Assembly (NCBI GenBank): GCA_947044365.1
Contig: OX345636.1
Location: 3,740,001-3,804,000, forward strand
DNA length: 64,000 bases
Origin: Petrosia ficiformis
Lineage: Eukaryota > Porifera > Demospongiae > Haplosclerida > Petrosiidae
Direction of reading: 5' to 3'
A program made the translations under genes and the position numbers. Below the pieces are notes generated by a model that ran no database searches, was not told the origin of the DNA, and worked only from the letters and a program-made list of their open reading frames with translations. Position 1 is the stretch's first letter. Each line of letters starts with the position of its first letter. This document shows, one piece after another, positions 34,600-45,821 of the stretch.

Positions 34600-35050
34600 C
34601 TCCTCTCATAACCAAACCCATTTTCTAAAAAAGTTTTATATCCAGGGTTACTTCTATGAAACATAATTATGGCAATGTGCTAAATTACAATATAAAAACT
34701 CCACCCATAACCACATACTTTAGTAAAAACAAACACATACTTACTGTTCCATCCATACACATCCCTTTTGAATAATAATTACAGTAATGTATTTCCAGCT
34801 CTACCCATAACCCAAACTACTGTTTACAATATGTGACTTCATTTCCAAAGAGGCACCTTGTCCTCCATTATTTTTATCTCTGTGTATGTATATAACCTAA
34901 ATTTGTTGTACTGTGTGTGTGTGTGTGTGTGTGTGTCTCTCTCTCTCTCTCTCTTTCTTTTTTTGAAAATATATAGCCAAACTATTTTTAAAGTACCATA
35001 TATATAACCAACCCCTCTTTAGTATAATTTATAAATATTCATAACCAAAC
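34600..35050. repeat. Degenerate ATAACCAAAC minisatellite-like array with (GT)n(CT)n
   Basis: Diverged units with (C)ATAACC(A)AA(C) and TTTAGTA recur at about 34606, 34706, 34805, 34890, 35003 and 35041, and continue at 37171-37300 beyond the hAT insertion. A (GT)n run at 34912-34936 passes into (CT)n to about 34954. Confidence 0.55.
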
Positions 35051-37170
35051 TAGGGCTGGGCGATAGTGAATTTTTTAACTATCACGATAGTTAGTACATG
35101 TTAGAGCGACAGTGAATACTATCACGATAGTTTAATTAAATAATTAACCCAAAATTTAATAATGATGTAGTATATAACACAACAGTGAATTTAAAAATAA
35201 TAATTACTTCTATTTTACTACTATACATGTATGAGTTAAGAATTGATTACTAGTCCAGGTTTTCTGCTAGAAATGCTAGCATTCGTACATTCTCAGGGAG
35301 AAGACATGATCGCTTTTGATTTACTATGTGTCCACATAGACTGAAAGCTCGTTCTGATGGGACTGAAGTTGCTGGAACAGCAAAGTACTTCTTTGCCAAA
35401 AGAGCTAATCCGGGGAAACGGCTCTTGTTGTTTTTCCACCATTCAAGAGGATCTTCTGTAATAGGTTCTTCTGAGTTGAACCTATCCAGCTCTTGTATAA
35501 CTGAAGTTTTAGGGTCACTTGCTGTGTCATCTTGCTGAAACACATCATCTAGTAGGTCCATTAATCGGGATTTCTTTGGTTGTGGAGCTTGTTCATCACT
35601 TGTACTTGCTGTTTGAACTGGAGTAGTTAAGTTTACAACTTCGTCAAAAATCCAATCATAAAACACTTCTTTCTCTACACTTGATAAGAAAGGCAGTGAC
35701 CTGAATCTAGGATCTAAAAAGCATGCTTTGTTAAGCAAATCCATTGTTATTCCTTGGTAGCAACGAGATAGATTCTGCTTTATGGACATTTTCATGGATT
35801 TCTCAACATCAGAATCGCCAGTAGAAGACTGAAATGACTACCAGTGGTTTCATTATTTTTATATAAGATTCCATAACTGTAAATTCATTGTCACTTGGCA
35901 TCAGATCACCTTTTTTTAACTCAAGAAGAGTTGCACATAATGGCTGCTGTTGGTTGAGAATTCATTCCACCATGTAGTATGAGGAATTCCATCTCGTAGA
36001 AACTTCTTGCACCAAAGACAACTGTGGATGGTTTAAACTCCTTTGCTTCTCTCGAAGAGTTTCTGTTGAGCGAACAGAATGGTGAAAATGTGTTGCTAAC
36101 CGTTTACAACGACCAAGAGCTCTACTTACTAAAGGAAGTTTCATGGCATCTTGTACAGCTAACTGAAGTGTATGACTGAAACATGGCATATGCTGCCAGC
36201 CTAAAGTATTCATTGCTTTTAAAACATTCGAACCATTATCAGTAGTTGCACAAACAAGTTTTGTCTCAGTTAGCCATGTTCTCTCCTGTATGCGAGTCAG
36301 AAAACTCTTTTGTGTCAAGAAGGTAGCTATGAAGATTGAAATTGGAGTCCACAAAATGAATGGTAAGCCCAGTGTAGCTATGCATAGCACGTGATGACCA
36401 AAGATCAGTCGTGATAGCAAAGGTGTGAATATCAGTGAGGCTAGTCCTGATACGCTGTTTTTCTTCCTCGTACATCTTAGGTATATAAGTGTTTCGTATA
36501 GTCTTCCTATCAGGGACTGTATACCTAGGTTCAAATTCTCTAATCATCTTTATAAAATCCAGGGTCATTAATAGTACTAATTGGATTCATATCCTTGGCT
36601 AAAAAGTAGCAAACTGAGTTAGTAAGTTTCTTCCACCGAGCTGATGACTTGGCCAGAGGAGTGTGGCCTTCAAAAGCCTCTGCAAGGGACAGCTGTTTAG
36701 GTTCTTTCACTTCTTTAGATTTTTCCTGTTTACTGCTACAAGATGTCTGTAACTTAGAGAAAGCTATAGGATGACTGCATTGCAAATGAAACCTCATGTT
36801 GGACGTATTTCCACTATACTTTATCTTTTTTTACAACCCAAAATCTTACACAAAACTTCCTTTCTCTTCTTTTTATCTGGTTCTGAGTATTTTACATCTG
36901 TAGCATAAAAACCAAAGTATTGCCATACATCACTCTGAGCCCTCCAACACAAGAACTTCCAGCTCCTCGTCCAGAACGATCTCTCCACAGTCACCAGAAT
37001 TGCTTGCCATCTTTGCACATTTTTTCACGTGGCTTGTAGAGGTGTGGCAGTTCTGAGTGCGCATGCGTATAACCACGTGTCCACAATCGCAATAGTAGTT
37101 AGTATCGCTATCGTGATAGTAACTCTGATGACGACGATAATCGCACTATCGCTACTATCGCCCAGCCCTA
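35051..37170 (-). mobile_element. hAT-superfamily transposon with intact ends and decayed transposase
   Basis: Exact 17-bp terminal inverted repeats TAGGGCTGGGCGATAGT (35051-35067) and ACTATCGCCCAGCCCTA (37154-37170), flanked by a perfect 8-bp target duplication AACCAAAC (35043-35050 and 37171-37178). Subterminal CTATCACGATAG palindromes occur at both ends. The minus-strand transposase reads a BED-type zinc-finger region (VWQYFGFYATD, CKILGCK), then TFAITTDLWSSRAMHSYTGL, LVCATTDNGSNVLKA, MPCFSHTLQLAVQDAM and the C-terminal dimerisation region (LGLALLAKKYFAVPATSVPS, ERAFSLCG). At least four frameshifts or stops separate these blocks, so the copy cannot encode transposase but could be mobilised in trans. 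Confidence 0.92.
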
Positions 37171-37358
37171 AACCAAACCCCATGTTAAATTTAGTAAGTA
37201 TGTTTACTCTTCCACCATACTTTAACCAAATCCTTCTTTAGTACAAATTAGAACTGGATAAATATTCATAACCAGAGCCCATGTTTAGGTAAGTATTTTT
37301 TCTGTTTCACCCATAATTGAACCTTTTTTTTTTAAGATAAATTTTATATGAATTTTAC

Positions 37359-37616
37359 CTGAGCTCCTCAAGATCTGTTGTACTTGAGGATGCATTGGTT
37401 TGTAGAGTCTCACTAATGTTTAAAAAAATTAGCATCAATTTCATGATGTGTTAGATTATCTAACCTCTCTACAGGATCATGTGTTTCATCATCATCAAAT
37501 ACTGAGAACTCATCATCACTACCTTCAAAGAAAATCTCGTTGCCACAGTCATCTTCGCCATCAATCTCCAACATGTTTAACACGTCTTGCGTGGAAAGAT
37601 GTGGTGTTCTCGCCAT
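37359..37616 (-). pseudogene. Acidic N-terminal exon, piggyBac-transposase-like
   Basis: ATG at 37616, MARTPHLSTQDVLNMLEID, then EIFFEGSDDEFSVFDDDE. The acidic GSDDEF pattern resembles N-termini of piggyBac-type transposases. A TAG at 37413-37415 follows a run of seven T; with one base fewer the frame would continue to ELR and a GTAAAA donor at 37358. Either a real exon with a sequencing or mutational frameshift, or a relic. Confidence 0.35.
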
Positions 37617-38137
37617 TATATTTGTCTGTTAAAATTTAATATAATTTCCTTTGTCGTATATATGTTATACTATGCCTACATATATGCATATATTCATGTA
37701 TGCAAGTATGTTTTATTGTTATTATGTATATAATAAGTAATAATTATCATCATAAATCTAAACTTCAAAACAAGTAATATATATATATATATATACATAC
37801 TACGTGAGCAAAATTATTATACATGTTAGTAAAAAAAAAATAACCATTTGAAATCTTGCTGACCTGAGAAGAGAGAGTAATATGGGTTCACTAGTGAAAG
37901 CGTTAAGGCTGATTGCAGGTTAGTAACAGTCTTCAGTAGTAAAGGAGTATATTAGCTTTACTTTAAGAACGATGCAGCTGAAGAAAAGTTGCTCACTAAC
38001 CTGCGATACAGCAATATAGCGCGCTCGGTATCCCCGCCGTATATATACGTCATTCGAACGCTGATGTAATTACAAGGTGACGTGTATACACGGCGTCTCA
38101 GCCGAAGGCGATTGCATTATGTGAACAAGCCTGTCTT
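37617..38137. other. Intergenic with a GC-richer patch
   Basis: Repetitive TATATGCAT sequences at 37660-37700 and a GC-richer block at 38015-38115 (GCGCGCTCGG, CCCCGCCGTATATATACGTC) that could hold a promoter for either the minus exon at 37616 or the plus gene from 38140. Confidence 0.35.
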
Positions 38138-38139
38138 GA

Positions 38140-38395
38140 AGAGACCTTAAAGATGAGTGGAAAGAAATCGTATTAAAACTTGAAATCAGTACAGGATCTC
38201 TAGACGCTATTTACGAGGACGAGAATAAGTCTGGTAAATGTTTGCTTAAGATGATTGGTGTGTGGTTAAAGCATGGTGATGATAGACAACCTTACCCTAC
38301 GTGGAGAGGTCTTTGTCGTGCTATTGCTAGTATAGATAGAAAAGCAGCTGAAGTGATAGCAAGAGATCATCCATGTCAATGCAGTTATTTTACAG
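38140..38395 (+). pseudogene. Death-domain exon of a decayed Death / coiled-coil / kinase gene
   Basis: Plus strand: DEWKEIVLKLEISTGSLDAI, GKCLLKMIGVWLKHGD, YPTWRGLCRAIASIDRKAAE, then HPCQCSYFTG and a GTAACT donor at 38396. The helix spacing, WKEIxLxLxI start, WLK and PTWxxLCRAI blocks are those of Death domains, which pair with other Death domains in apoptotic and innate signalling. A TGA stands in frame just before the domain and no start codon is visible, so an upstream exon is needed or the gene is broken. Its phase joins correctly to the exon at 42817. Confidence 0.7.
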
Positions 38396-38642
38396 GTAAC
38401 TGAAAAGTATTTATTCATACTTATTCATATTTGTGATTCATCAATGCTCGTGTCATGCAATCTCCCCCTTATAATTGGGCATTTGTAAAACCTGGACTCT
38501 GGACTCTGGACTCTGGACTCTGGACTGGACTGGACTGGGAATTTTATTAAATAAGTAATAACTATTAATGAATTATTATTTGTTGACTGAATATAAAACA
38601 TTAATAGAACCACGTGGTCCTTGTGACAGATATATGCCATAT

Positions 38643-41440
38643 TATGGAGCCTGAGCTGGATGATATAATAAGTATATCAAGCGATGAAGAGGATCTGGTG
38701 TTGGTTGTTACACTAATGAAGCATTGAAGCATTCAGCGTCACCGATGATGAGTGTGTACCCAAATAATCGAGTCAGAGTTTAGAACCAGAAAGCATGTCA
38801 TGTAGAAAGAAGTGTGTGTCTCATTATAGATTGTTAGTGTTATGGTCAGGTGGTATGTGTGGTTGTTACATGGGTTGAAATAGATGATTATGACAAATTC
38901 TGAAGACAGACAACTTCCTTTCTTCTCATGAGTGCAAACAGCTTGTATGGCTGAGTATTTGTTAATGGCTGAGACTGAAAGACCATCATCTGAATTTTTT
39001 AACCCTTAGAGCACTGAGCCTGTTTTTCAAAATTCTTCCCATTTCCAACACTGGCGACTCTATTGCATATAATTTGGCAACTGTTCACTTTCTCTACCCC
39101 AAACTTGGCTCCTTTTCCGACATGGAGTACTACTTCCACCAACTTGCTTACCGGGACTCGAAAGTCCCCAAGCGCATCGTAGGATCAAATCTAATGCAGT
39201 GCTCTCCCTCTTTTGACTGGAAATGGGGCTAACAAAATGACCCCACTGCATGTTGGCACTAGCTACTGCCACGATTTCAGGTTTCACAGAAAAAAAATGC
39301 CTCAGCTACACACCAGAGGGTGTGGGCGGGGTCAAAAAATGCTATATTCGTCTGCATGAGGGGGCTGCGCCCCCTTTGAACCCCAGCATTAACGGGGGGA
39401 CACCCACTTTTCAAATTCCCCCATAGTTGTTATTTATGCCAAAGGGCGGCCGAAAAAACATCATCTTTTTTAGCCACGTTCATCAGCTTGTGCTTGACAC
39501 CAATTACAAGCATTTGGACAGCTTCGTGTAGCCAGGAACAGACAGCGAACCACGTAGGAGTGAAATGTCACATATATGTGACATCAGTGCTCTAAGGGTT
39601 AAACTACAGCCTATTGATGTATATGAGAATACAACATTCATCATAGATCTAGAACATGTCAAGTTTGGTGACTGAGAAGAGTATCATGGAGATTTCCACT
39701 GGAACAAAGTCTACATTTTTAAATTTGGAATTTTTACATCATAAACACAATCGCAATTTGTCATACAACTTATGGAAAGTATCATCGAATGATAGCTGAC
39801 ATAGTAGGTAAGTTTGTATACTTCAGTTACAGTATATGTCAATACAATGTCACTATACAGTACATTAATTACTCAGTTCCACAATACAGTAATTCGTTTT
39901 GACATGTACAGTAATTATATAACAGGTTTCAGTAAATCCCTCCTTGTGTAATGTGGATTTGAACTAACCACATTATCTAAACTACATTAATAATTATTTG
40001 TATTTTTATAAATGTGAATCCAGTTCAAAACTAATTTTCTTTTATGTTTGTTTGTGTACTACTTTGAATGCCTTATGGCCCATAGTTGATGTCATGTGCA
40101 AACCTCATGGGTTATCGAAATGTGCAGAACCATACTATCGGACACCAAAATCATCTTTAGATCAGATGAAGAAAATTGCTAGGTGAAATAGAGTCAGTCA
40201 GACCTACCACACTTCCTCGTAACAGGCAGCAACTAAGCAATCTTCGCCATCAGATTACTCCTTCGCATGATAGTGATGTCCTCTACACAATTCTACTTGA
40301 ATATAAATTGACTCATTTTACTGTTGATTCTATTATTAGAGACGTTAAGGGTGCAGAGTGGATAAAAATGCTCCCTGAACAATGAAAGATAGTAATACAT
40401 GCTTTTGATGGTATGAAGGTAAACCAAATAACATCAAGCAATCCTAATGTTACTTATTTGGATGCCAGCTTGAAACCCATGACTTCAAATAACTCGACCT
40501 TTTCAATTTCGCCAGATGACAGTGGAATAACAACAATACCTATAGTCCTGTCGCAATGAGTGTTGCAGAAAGATGACAAGCTGTTTGCTGATTCTAAAGC
40601 TATTACCATAGCTCCAGGTAATATGAGAAATCTAGATTGGTCCTTTTCTGTACTTCTGAAATTCCTCATTTGGTTCAGCACAAAGGTGGTGGTGGGTTTG
40701 TATAGGACAGCAACTGTTTACAATGGAAGAGCTTGTGCACAGAAAGTTGGTGATTTACAAGAATTTTTATCTCGGAAGGAAGATGGCCTAAACACCAAAA
40801 AGGTAAAAAGATTTTGAAACAACATGTGTTCGTACAGCTATGATAACTACATCAACAACTACATCATAAACTACACCAACATATAGTGGCAATTACCAGT
40901 CAGTAGTAGGCAATACCATTCTAAGCAGTACTAATTCTGTCTACCTACCTTACTCTCCACTTTCGTAATATTATTCATCCCCTTGTATCACTTCTTATGC
41001 TCCAGGCTTGTATGCTCCTTCTTGTGCTCTGTATGCTACTCCTTTTGCAAGTCCATTCATGAGTCCTTACAGTCAGACGTATGATTCTCATAGCGCTATT
41101 TTACCTAAAATTTATCCAGGGTAATAAATGAATGTTTCAGGGGTGTAGGAATTCGCTCAGATCAGTTAATGGGAAATTTCTTCCTCCCCCATTTGATTCA
41201 ACCATTGCTAGGGCCAAGAAGAGACAGTTCAGAGATTCATCAGGCTGTCTTGTTATACCTAAGTGTGAAACCGTTTGTCATTATCATTGTTCTCTCAATT
41301 GAATTAGAAATGTAGAGCCCTCCTTTGATCCTAACTGCCTACGTATTCCTACTGATTTTAATGAAATGTTGCTCACTGTACATGTACATCAACGTTTTGG
41401 AACTCTCTATACACAAGCTAATTGACAGTTTGAATGTAAA
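38643..41440 (+). pseudogene. MULE-like transposase, decayed
   Basis: Begins MEPELDDIISISSDEEDLVL (38646), continues after the nested MITE with NTTFIIDLEHVKFGD and TYGKYHRMIADI, then TTLPRNRQQLSNLRHQITPS and HDSDVLYTILLEYKLT (about 40190-40330). The region that should carry the DDE core is missing after 40385. The C-terminal half resumes with SISPDDSGITTIPIVL and AITIAPGNMRNLDWSF, then ACAQKVGDLQEFLSRKEDG, matching the SWIM-finger-containing tail but with the finger Cys residues lost. After a low-complexity Ser/Thr/Tyr stretch, DQLMGNFFLPPFD and YHCSLN with PSFDPNCLRIP close the protein. Several stops and shifts. Confidence 0.7.
38999..39602. mobile_element. piggyBac-type MITE, best preserved copy
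   Basis: Exact 19-bp inverted termini: TTAACCCTTAGAGCACTGA at 38999-39017 and its complement at 39584-39602, counting the TTAA target at each end. 604 bp, GC-richer than its host, with an internal GGGGCTGCGCCCCC palindrome near 39361. It splits the MULE-like transposase. Confidence 0.88.
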
Positions 41441-41589
41441 CAATTTGATTTGTTGTATAAAAATCAAAAATAACAATGTATTATTATAATAATAATTAAA
41501 ATAAATTAATAATAATTAATAAAATTATAAAATTTCCAGTCCAGTCTGGTGCAGTCCAGAGTCCAGGTTTAAAAACGCCCCTTACAATT

Positions 41590-42816
41590 TATGTACCAAA
41601 GTTTTATGAAAACTTCAATGTTAATGCAACATCTTGAGGTGTCATTTGTGTCCTTTTCGATATTGTATTATCCCCAGTCTAGTTTATATACATTCATAGG
41701 TGGCTGACCGTATTTAGGATTTGGGGGTTTGAGCATTGGCCCACTTAATTTGTGTGAAAATTTGTGATATATTAATTAGTCATGAGGTATGGTGCTATTT
41801 CATTGTTAACTGTGCAGTGATTGATTGACTCAAATTCAAAAAATGTGTCTAAGCCCGTTATATAATTAATATACCTTTGTGAAATTGGTCTTGCATACCC
41901 AGAATCCGAGACCCAATTACTACAAAGGAAGGGTCTGGTCAACCCACTATACTAGCATTTGTCAAAAGTTTAGATAGATTTTTTGCTTTTTCAGTGGGTG
42001 ACAAACTGCTAATAATATTCATAATTCAAATACATACTATAATTTCCCAGTTAGCCAGCTGTATGAATATTATTACTACAGTTGTGAAATTAATTACCAG
42101 TTTGCCATGTACCTGGTGCTCTTGACGAATGCTAGTATAGTTGGTTGACCAGACCCTTCCTTTGTAGCAAGTTGGCCTGGGCTATGCGAGACTGTCATGA
42201 AACAGCTACTTTGATCCAATAATCTGCTTCGCAATCAGATAAACAATATATATCTGTATGTTATGATAGCATTATAATTTGCTCTATTGTATTATGATTA
42301 TTAATTAATAGTAGAAAATATTATTCCCCTTTCCCAGTTTAACCGCCACATGTACAATATAGGATTGCAATCTCATTAATTGTTTAGCCCCATCCTACAA
42401 GTTTATAAATATATTTATAATTGTGTTTATGTAACCTATGCAACTGTTTCATATAGCACTTTGCTTTAAGTGAAAAAAGAAAATGTTCATCAACTCTGAA
42501 ATTTATGTATTCAATTATGAGGAGTTGAAAAAGATAATTTAAAATAATTAATTTGCTATTTTTCACATGAAGTAACTATTATTGTGGCAATTGTCTACTC
42601 ACAGTTGATATTTTAAAACTCTGTAAATACTTAGTTATAAAGCAAATAATGATGTTTGGAAAGTTTGAAATAGTTGCTGCATATATATTTGTGCTCATTT
42701 CACTCTAAGAGTCAATGAAGTGTACAGGACTATAAAAATAGATTATAGGATACTCTTATAATTAACATAATCATCATTAATTTTGTTAATTACACAATTA
42801 ATTTTATTTCTCACAG
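41590..42816. other. Intron remainder of the Death-domain gene; holds a MITE
   Basis: Apart from the inverted-repeat element at 41887-42193 no coding or repeat signal was recognised. Confidence 0.4.
41887..42193. mobile_element. MITE with long terminal inverted repeats
   Basis: Arms 41920-41965 and 42122-42167 (core CTACAAAGGAAGGGTCTGGT) pair at 44 of 46 positions; weaker pairing extends outward to about 41887 and 42193 (GCATACCCAG / CTGGGCTATGC). The interior matches 19285-19430. No coding frame. Confidence 0.75.
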
Positions 42817-42878
42817 ATTTGCCACACCCACATGTTGATGTATCTCCATCTCTGCAGCCCAAGCATAAACCCAAATTG
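42817..42878 (+). pseudogene. Linker exon of the Death / coiled-coil / kinase gene
   Basis: CACAG acceptor, 62 nt, GTAATG donor; reads DLPHPHVDVSPSLQPKHKPK L in the phase required by the exon ending at 38395. A Pro/His-rich linker. Confidence 0.55.
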
Positions 42879-43281
42879 GTAATGCTCTAGCTATTAAGTA
42901 ACAAGGAAGTCATAATAATTATGTGTGTATTGGCTGAATACATGAAAGGAATTACTTTCAAACTGTGTACTAGTAGAAGGGAGTAAACAAGCAACAATAA
43001 TTATCATCTACTAGGGATTGATGTGTTCCTAGTTTCAGCCATGCATCCACCTCATACATATTATCTTTCCATGCTTTTGCTTTTATAGTAATTTACAAAA
43101 TAAATTTGTGTACTAGTTGAGGGATATGGACTAGTATGTAATACTTACTTGTACAGTTAGGCACTCAAGTTCTTTTTGCTTTACTGTGTATATTGAAAGC
43201 AATAAATCATTGGAAGTCATTATGATTGAAAAACTACAATCATTTATAAAATACTACAACTACTATATACTTTTCACTCAG

Positions 43282-43943
43282 GATGATGATTTGGAGATAT
43301 CTGAGTACTATCAATCTGCTGTTGAAGAAAAGATGTGAAACAGATTCTGGAAGATAATATCACCTCTTTGGATAGGTTGCGATTCTTTTTGAGCCTTCAT
43401 CCGGAGTTAAGAAAAGATACTAGAGCTGTTAAATCATTGGAAGATGCAATAATGATTGTTTGCGATCACACATCTTTGATGAACTTTCAATCCATTGCCA
43501 AAAAATTTAGGCTGCTTGATGCAATCGATCTCATCAAAAAGTTCAACCAGTCAATTGACGAATTCTGTAAGACAATCCCAACAGAACACATTTATGGTCA
43601 GGATTTTATGAAGCATTCATGTAAAAATCTTCTTACATCCGAGGAAGTAAAGTTCGTTTTAGAATGGGATAGTGACAAAACGACACTGAGTGATATACAA
43701 AGTTTACTCCGAAAAACTTTTCACAGTGAAGCCAGACATGTGATGCTGAAGGTGGTGAATGGAGGGAACTCCATTGTTGTCATTTGCTATGCCCCGCCTC
43801 ATCTTCATGGAGTACTGAGAACACTAGTAAATGATAACGCAGTGCACTTGAAAGAAACGAAAGTCATTTCTGTTACCATTGGAGGGTTTGTCATCTTCAA
43901 GGAAGAAACAGAAGATGAGGTTAGACTTTCAGTGTTCTTTTAG
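43282..43943 (+). pseudogene. Central domain exon of the Death / coiled-coil / kinase gene
   Basis: After a CTCAG acceptor: DDDLEISEYYQSAVEE, then a one-base frame break at about 43331. An open frame from 43335 follows: ILEDNITSLDRLRFFLSLHP, FRLLDAIDLIKKFNQSIDEF, TIPTEHIYGQDFMKHSCKNL, HLHGVLRTLVNDNAVHLK, ending VRLSVFF-stop. The fold is unidentified; similar blocks accompany Death domains in sponge proteins as far as I recall. It is helical at first, then a beta-rich RHVMLKVVNGGNSIVVICYA segment. Confidence 0.6.
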
Positions 43944-45821
43944 TAATTGAATTATATGAGGTATTTTATATCCATCCACCAATTGTTAGTCATTCAGCAA
44001 TAACTCAGCTTCGTAGTTTTTGAAGTTGTAATACTTGTATGGCATTAGAAGCTACAAAGCCCGGAGCTAATTATTTAAGTAGCGTAATCAACTGTACAAG
44101 CATTGTTTGTCTTAAGCCGAGGGTCCCTGGTTCGAATCTCACTCTGTTACCTTTTGTAATCCAACTGAATCCTTGTTATTGGTTTGGAGCTTAAGGTTCC
44201 TTGTTTCCTTATTATCACTTTTTTTTTATAGCAACATGGATATATGTTTGAATTGAAAGTGCTATTCCACCCACACTGTAAAACTTCCTCAGGCTTCCAC
44301 CATAATGATTTGAATTTTGGTAATACAGCATTCTATTATTTTCTTTAGTACTGTACGAATAATACATAATTCATTGTTTTTGCAAGCATTCGAGCAACAA
44401 ATGGAGTAATTCTACAAAATGCTATGGATGTGTACATATTTTCAGATATTCCTCACATTATTTGTATTCCGTATACCCATATTAAGTGCATGATAGGCAT
44501 ATCTGTTCTTTTAATGTCACAAAAAAATTCTAAATTATGTACATTTTTGTTGGAGTTAGAGTGAAATTATACCTTCAAAGATCGATATTCACTTTTTTCT
44601 TCCTCATTCAGTTGAATACACAAGAATATGTGAGAGAAACCATTTCGAAGAGTCTCTGTGGATGAACTAAGTAAGCCACATTTGGGATAATATATATTTG
44701 TTGTACAATGTCAATGCTACAATAATTACATTTCTATTGGATCTCAAATTTTGCCATTAAATTAAAGACCAAGTCAGTCATCGCAAAATGTGGTCATGGC
44801 TATAGCTGACAGAATGTGCAGATGATGCTCTGTAATTTAATGATTATTGATGAATTGATTCATTGTACTAAATGTCTCACCGATTGTCTCACTAAAGAAC
44901 AGAAAATAATTTATACATGGAGTTGCAAAAAATGTGTAGACTTTTCTGATAGGGCTTCAATGAATAATATAATAATATGGCAAAATAGTCAGCTAATAGA
45001 TGATGTAACTTTTATTTTGGAACTATAGTCTATTCATGTTCAGATATTCACTTGTTATTTCATTACTTTTTTAGCATCTAGGTATGTTTACTGTTTCCAC
45101 ATGCACAGAAACTGAACACATGAAATTATAATCTATGATTGTGGAGAAGTCTTGCTCCATGTTACTATTTTCCATAGCAGCTGCTCAAGTAATTGATTAT
45201 GGCAAAATAGTCAGCAAATATTTGATATTTCCCTAGAAATGTGTTGTGACAACTTTTCTTCGAAAACAAGTGAACATCTGGATATTTGCTTATTAAACTA
45301 AATGAATATCCAGCTGTCCAGTAGAGTGATGCCATTTATTGCAGCATTACCTATAGAAGGGTTTGGTTGGAATAGATGATGTAACTTTTATTTTGGAACT
45401 ATAGTCTATTCACGTTCAGGAGTCGCGTAAGTCAGCACCGAAAGAATTGCATCATTGTAATGTAAAATTATTATGTGTTTGTGGTCTCTCACATGAGTAT
45501 GTACTTACGTCGTGTATACCCGTGTTTCTTGGCAGGATACGTATAGAAACTGTTGCTGCGCTTATCAACCTGCATCTGTAGTTAGCATTGACATGCCGAA
45601 GGGAAAATGAGTCAAGAGAACCTCCAGGAGTATTATTTGTAATTTACATGACTACGTGTGTGTGTACATTTGTATTTATTTATTTTGTATGGTTTGTATG
45701 TATGTATCACATATTACATAAGGTTCAGAACTCTTCTTCTGTGTAACCTAAAATATGTTGTTGAAATTGTAATAAACCACAGTTATGACTTTGTAATTAA
45801 TAGATATTTATATATTTACAG
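43944..45821. other. Intron-like region; isolated B-box and a short duplicated segment
   Basis: GGTTCGAATCTC at 44130-44141 is a good RNA polymerase III B-box match, but no A-box or cloverleaf fits around it. 45001-45043 (GATGTAACTTTTATTTTGGA onward) recurs at 45379-45421 with one change. Confidence 0.45.

Larger units (their letters stand above)
38477..41580 (+). mobile_element. MULE-like DNA transposon with tandem-repeat termini, in the first intron of the Death-domain gene
   Basis: Terminal inverted repeats of roughly 60 bp begin GGGCATTTGTAAAACCTGGA on the left and, reversed, GGGCGTTTTTAAACCTGGAC on the right; each then runs into GGACTCT and GGACT repeats. Nine-base flanks CTTATAATT (38468-38476) and CTTACAATT (41581-41589) match at 8 of 9, the target-duplication length of Mutator-like elements. 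Inside, on plus, is a decayed transposase of a cnidarian/sponge family. Without the nested MITE (38999-39602) the element is 2.5 kb. Confidence 0.8.

Noticed and set aside
44105..44165. tRNA gene suggested by GGTTCGAATCTC
   Set aside because: B-box only; no pairing T stem, A-box or cloverleaf found around it.
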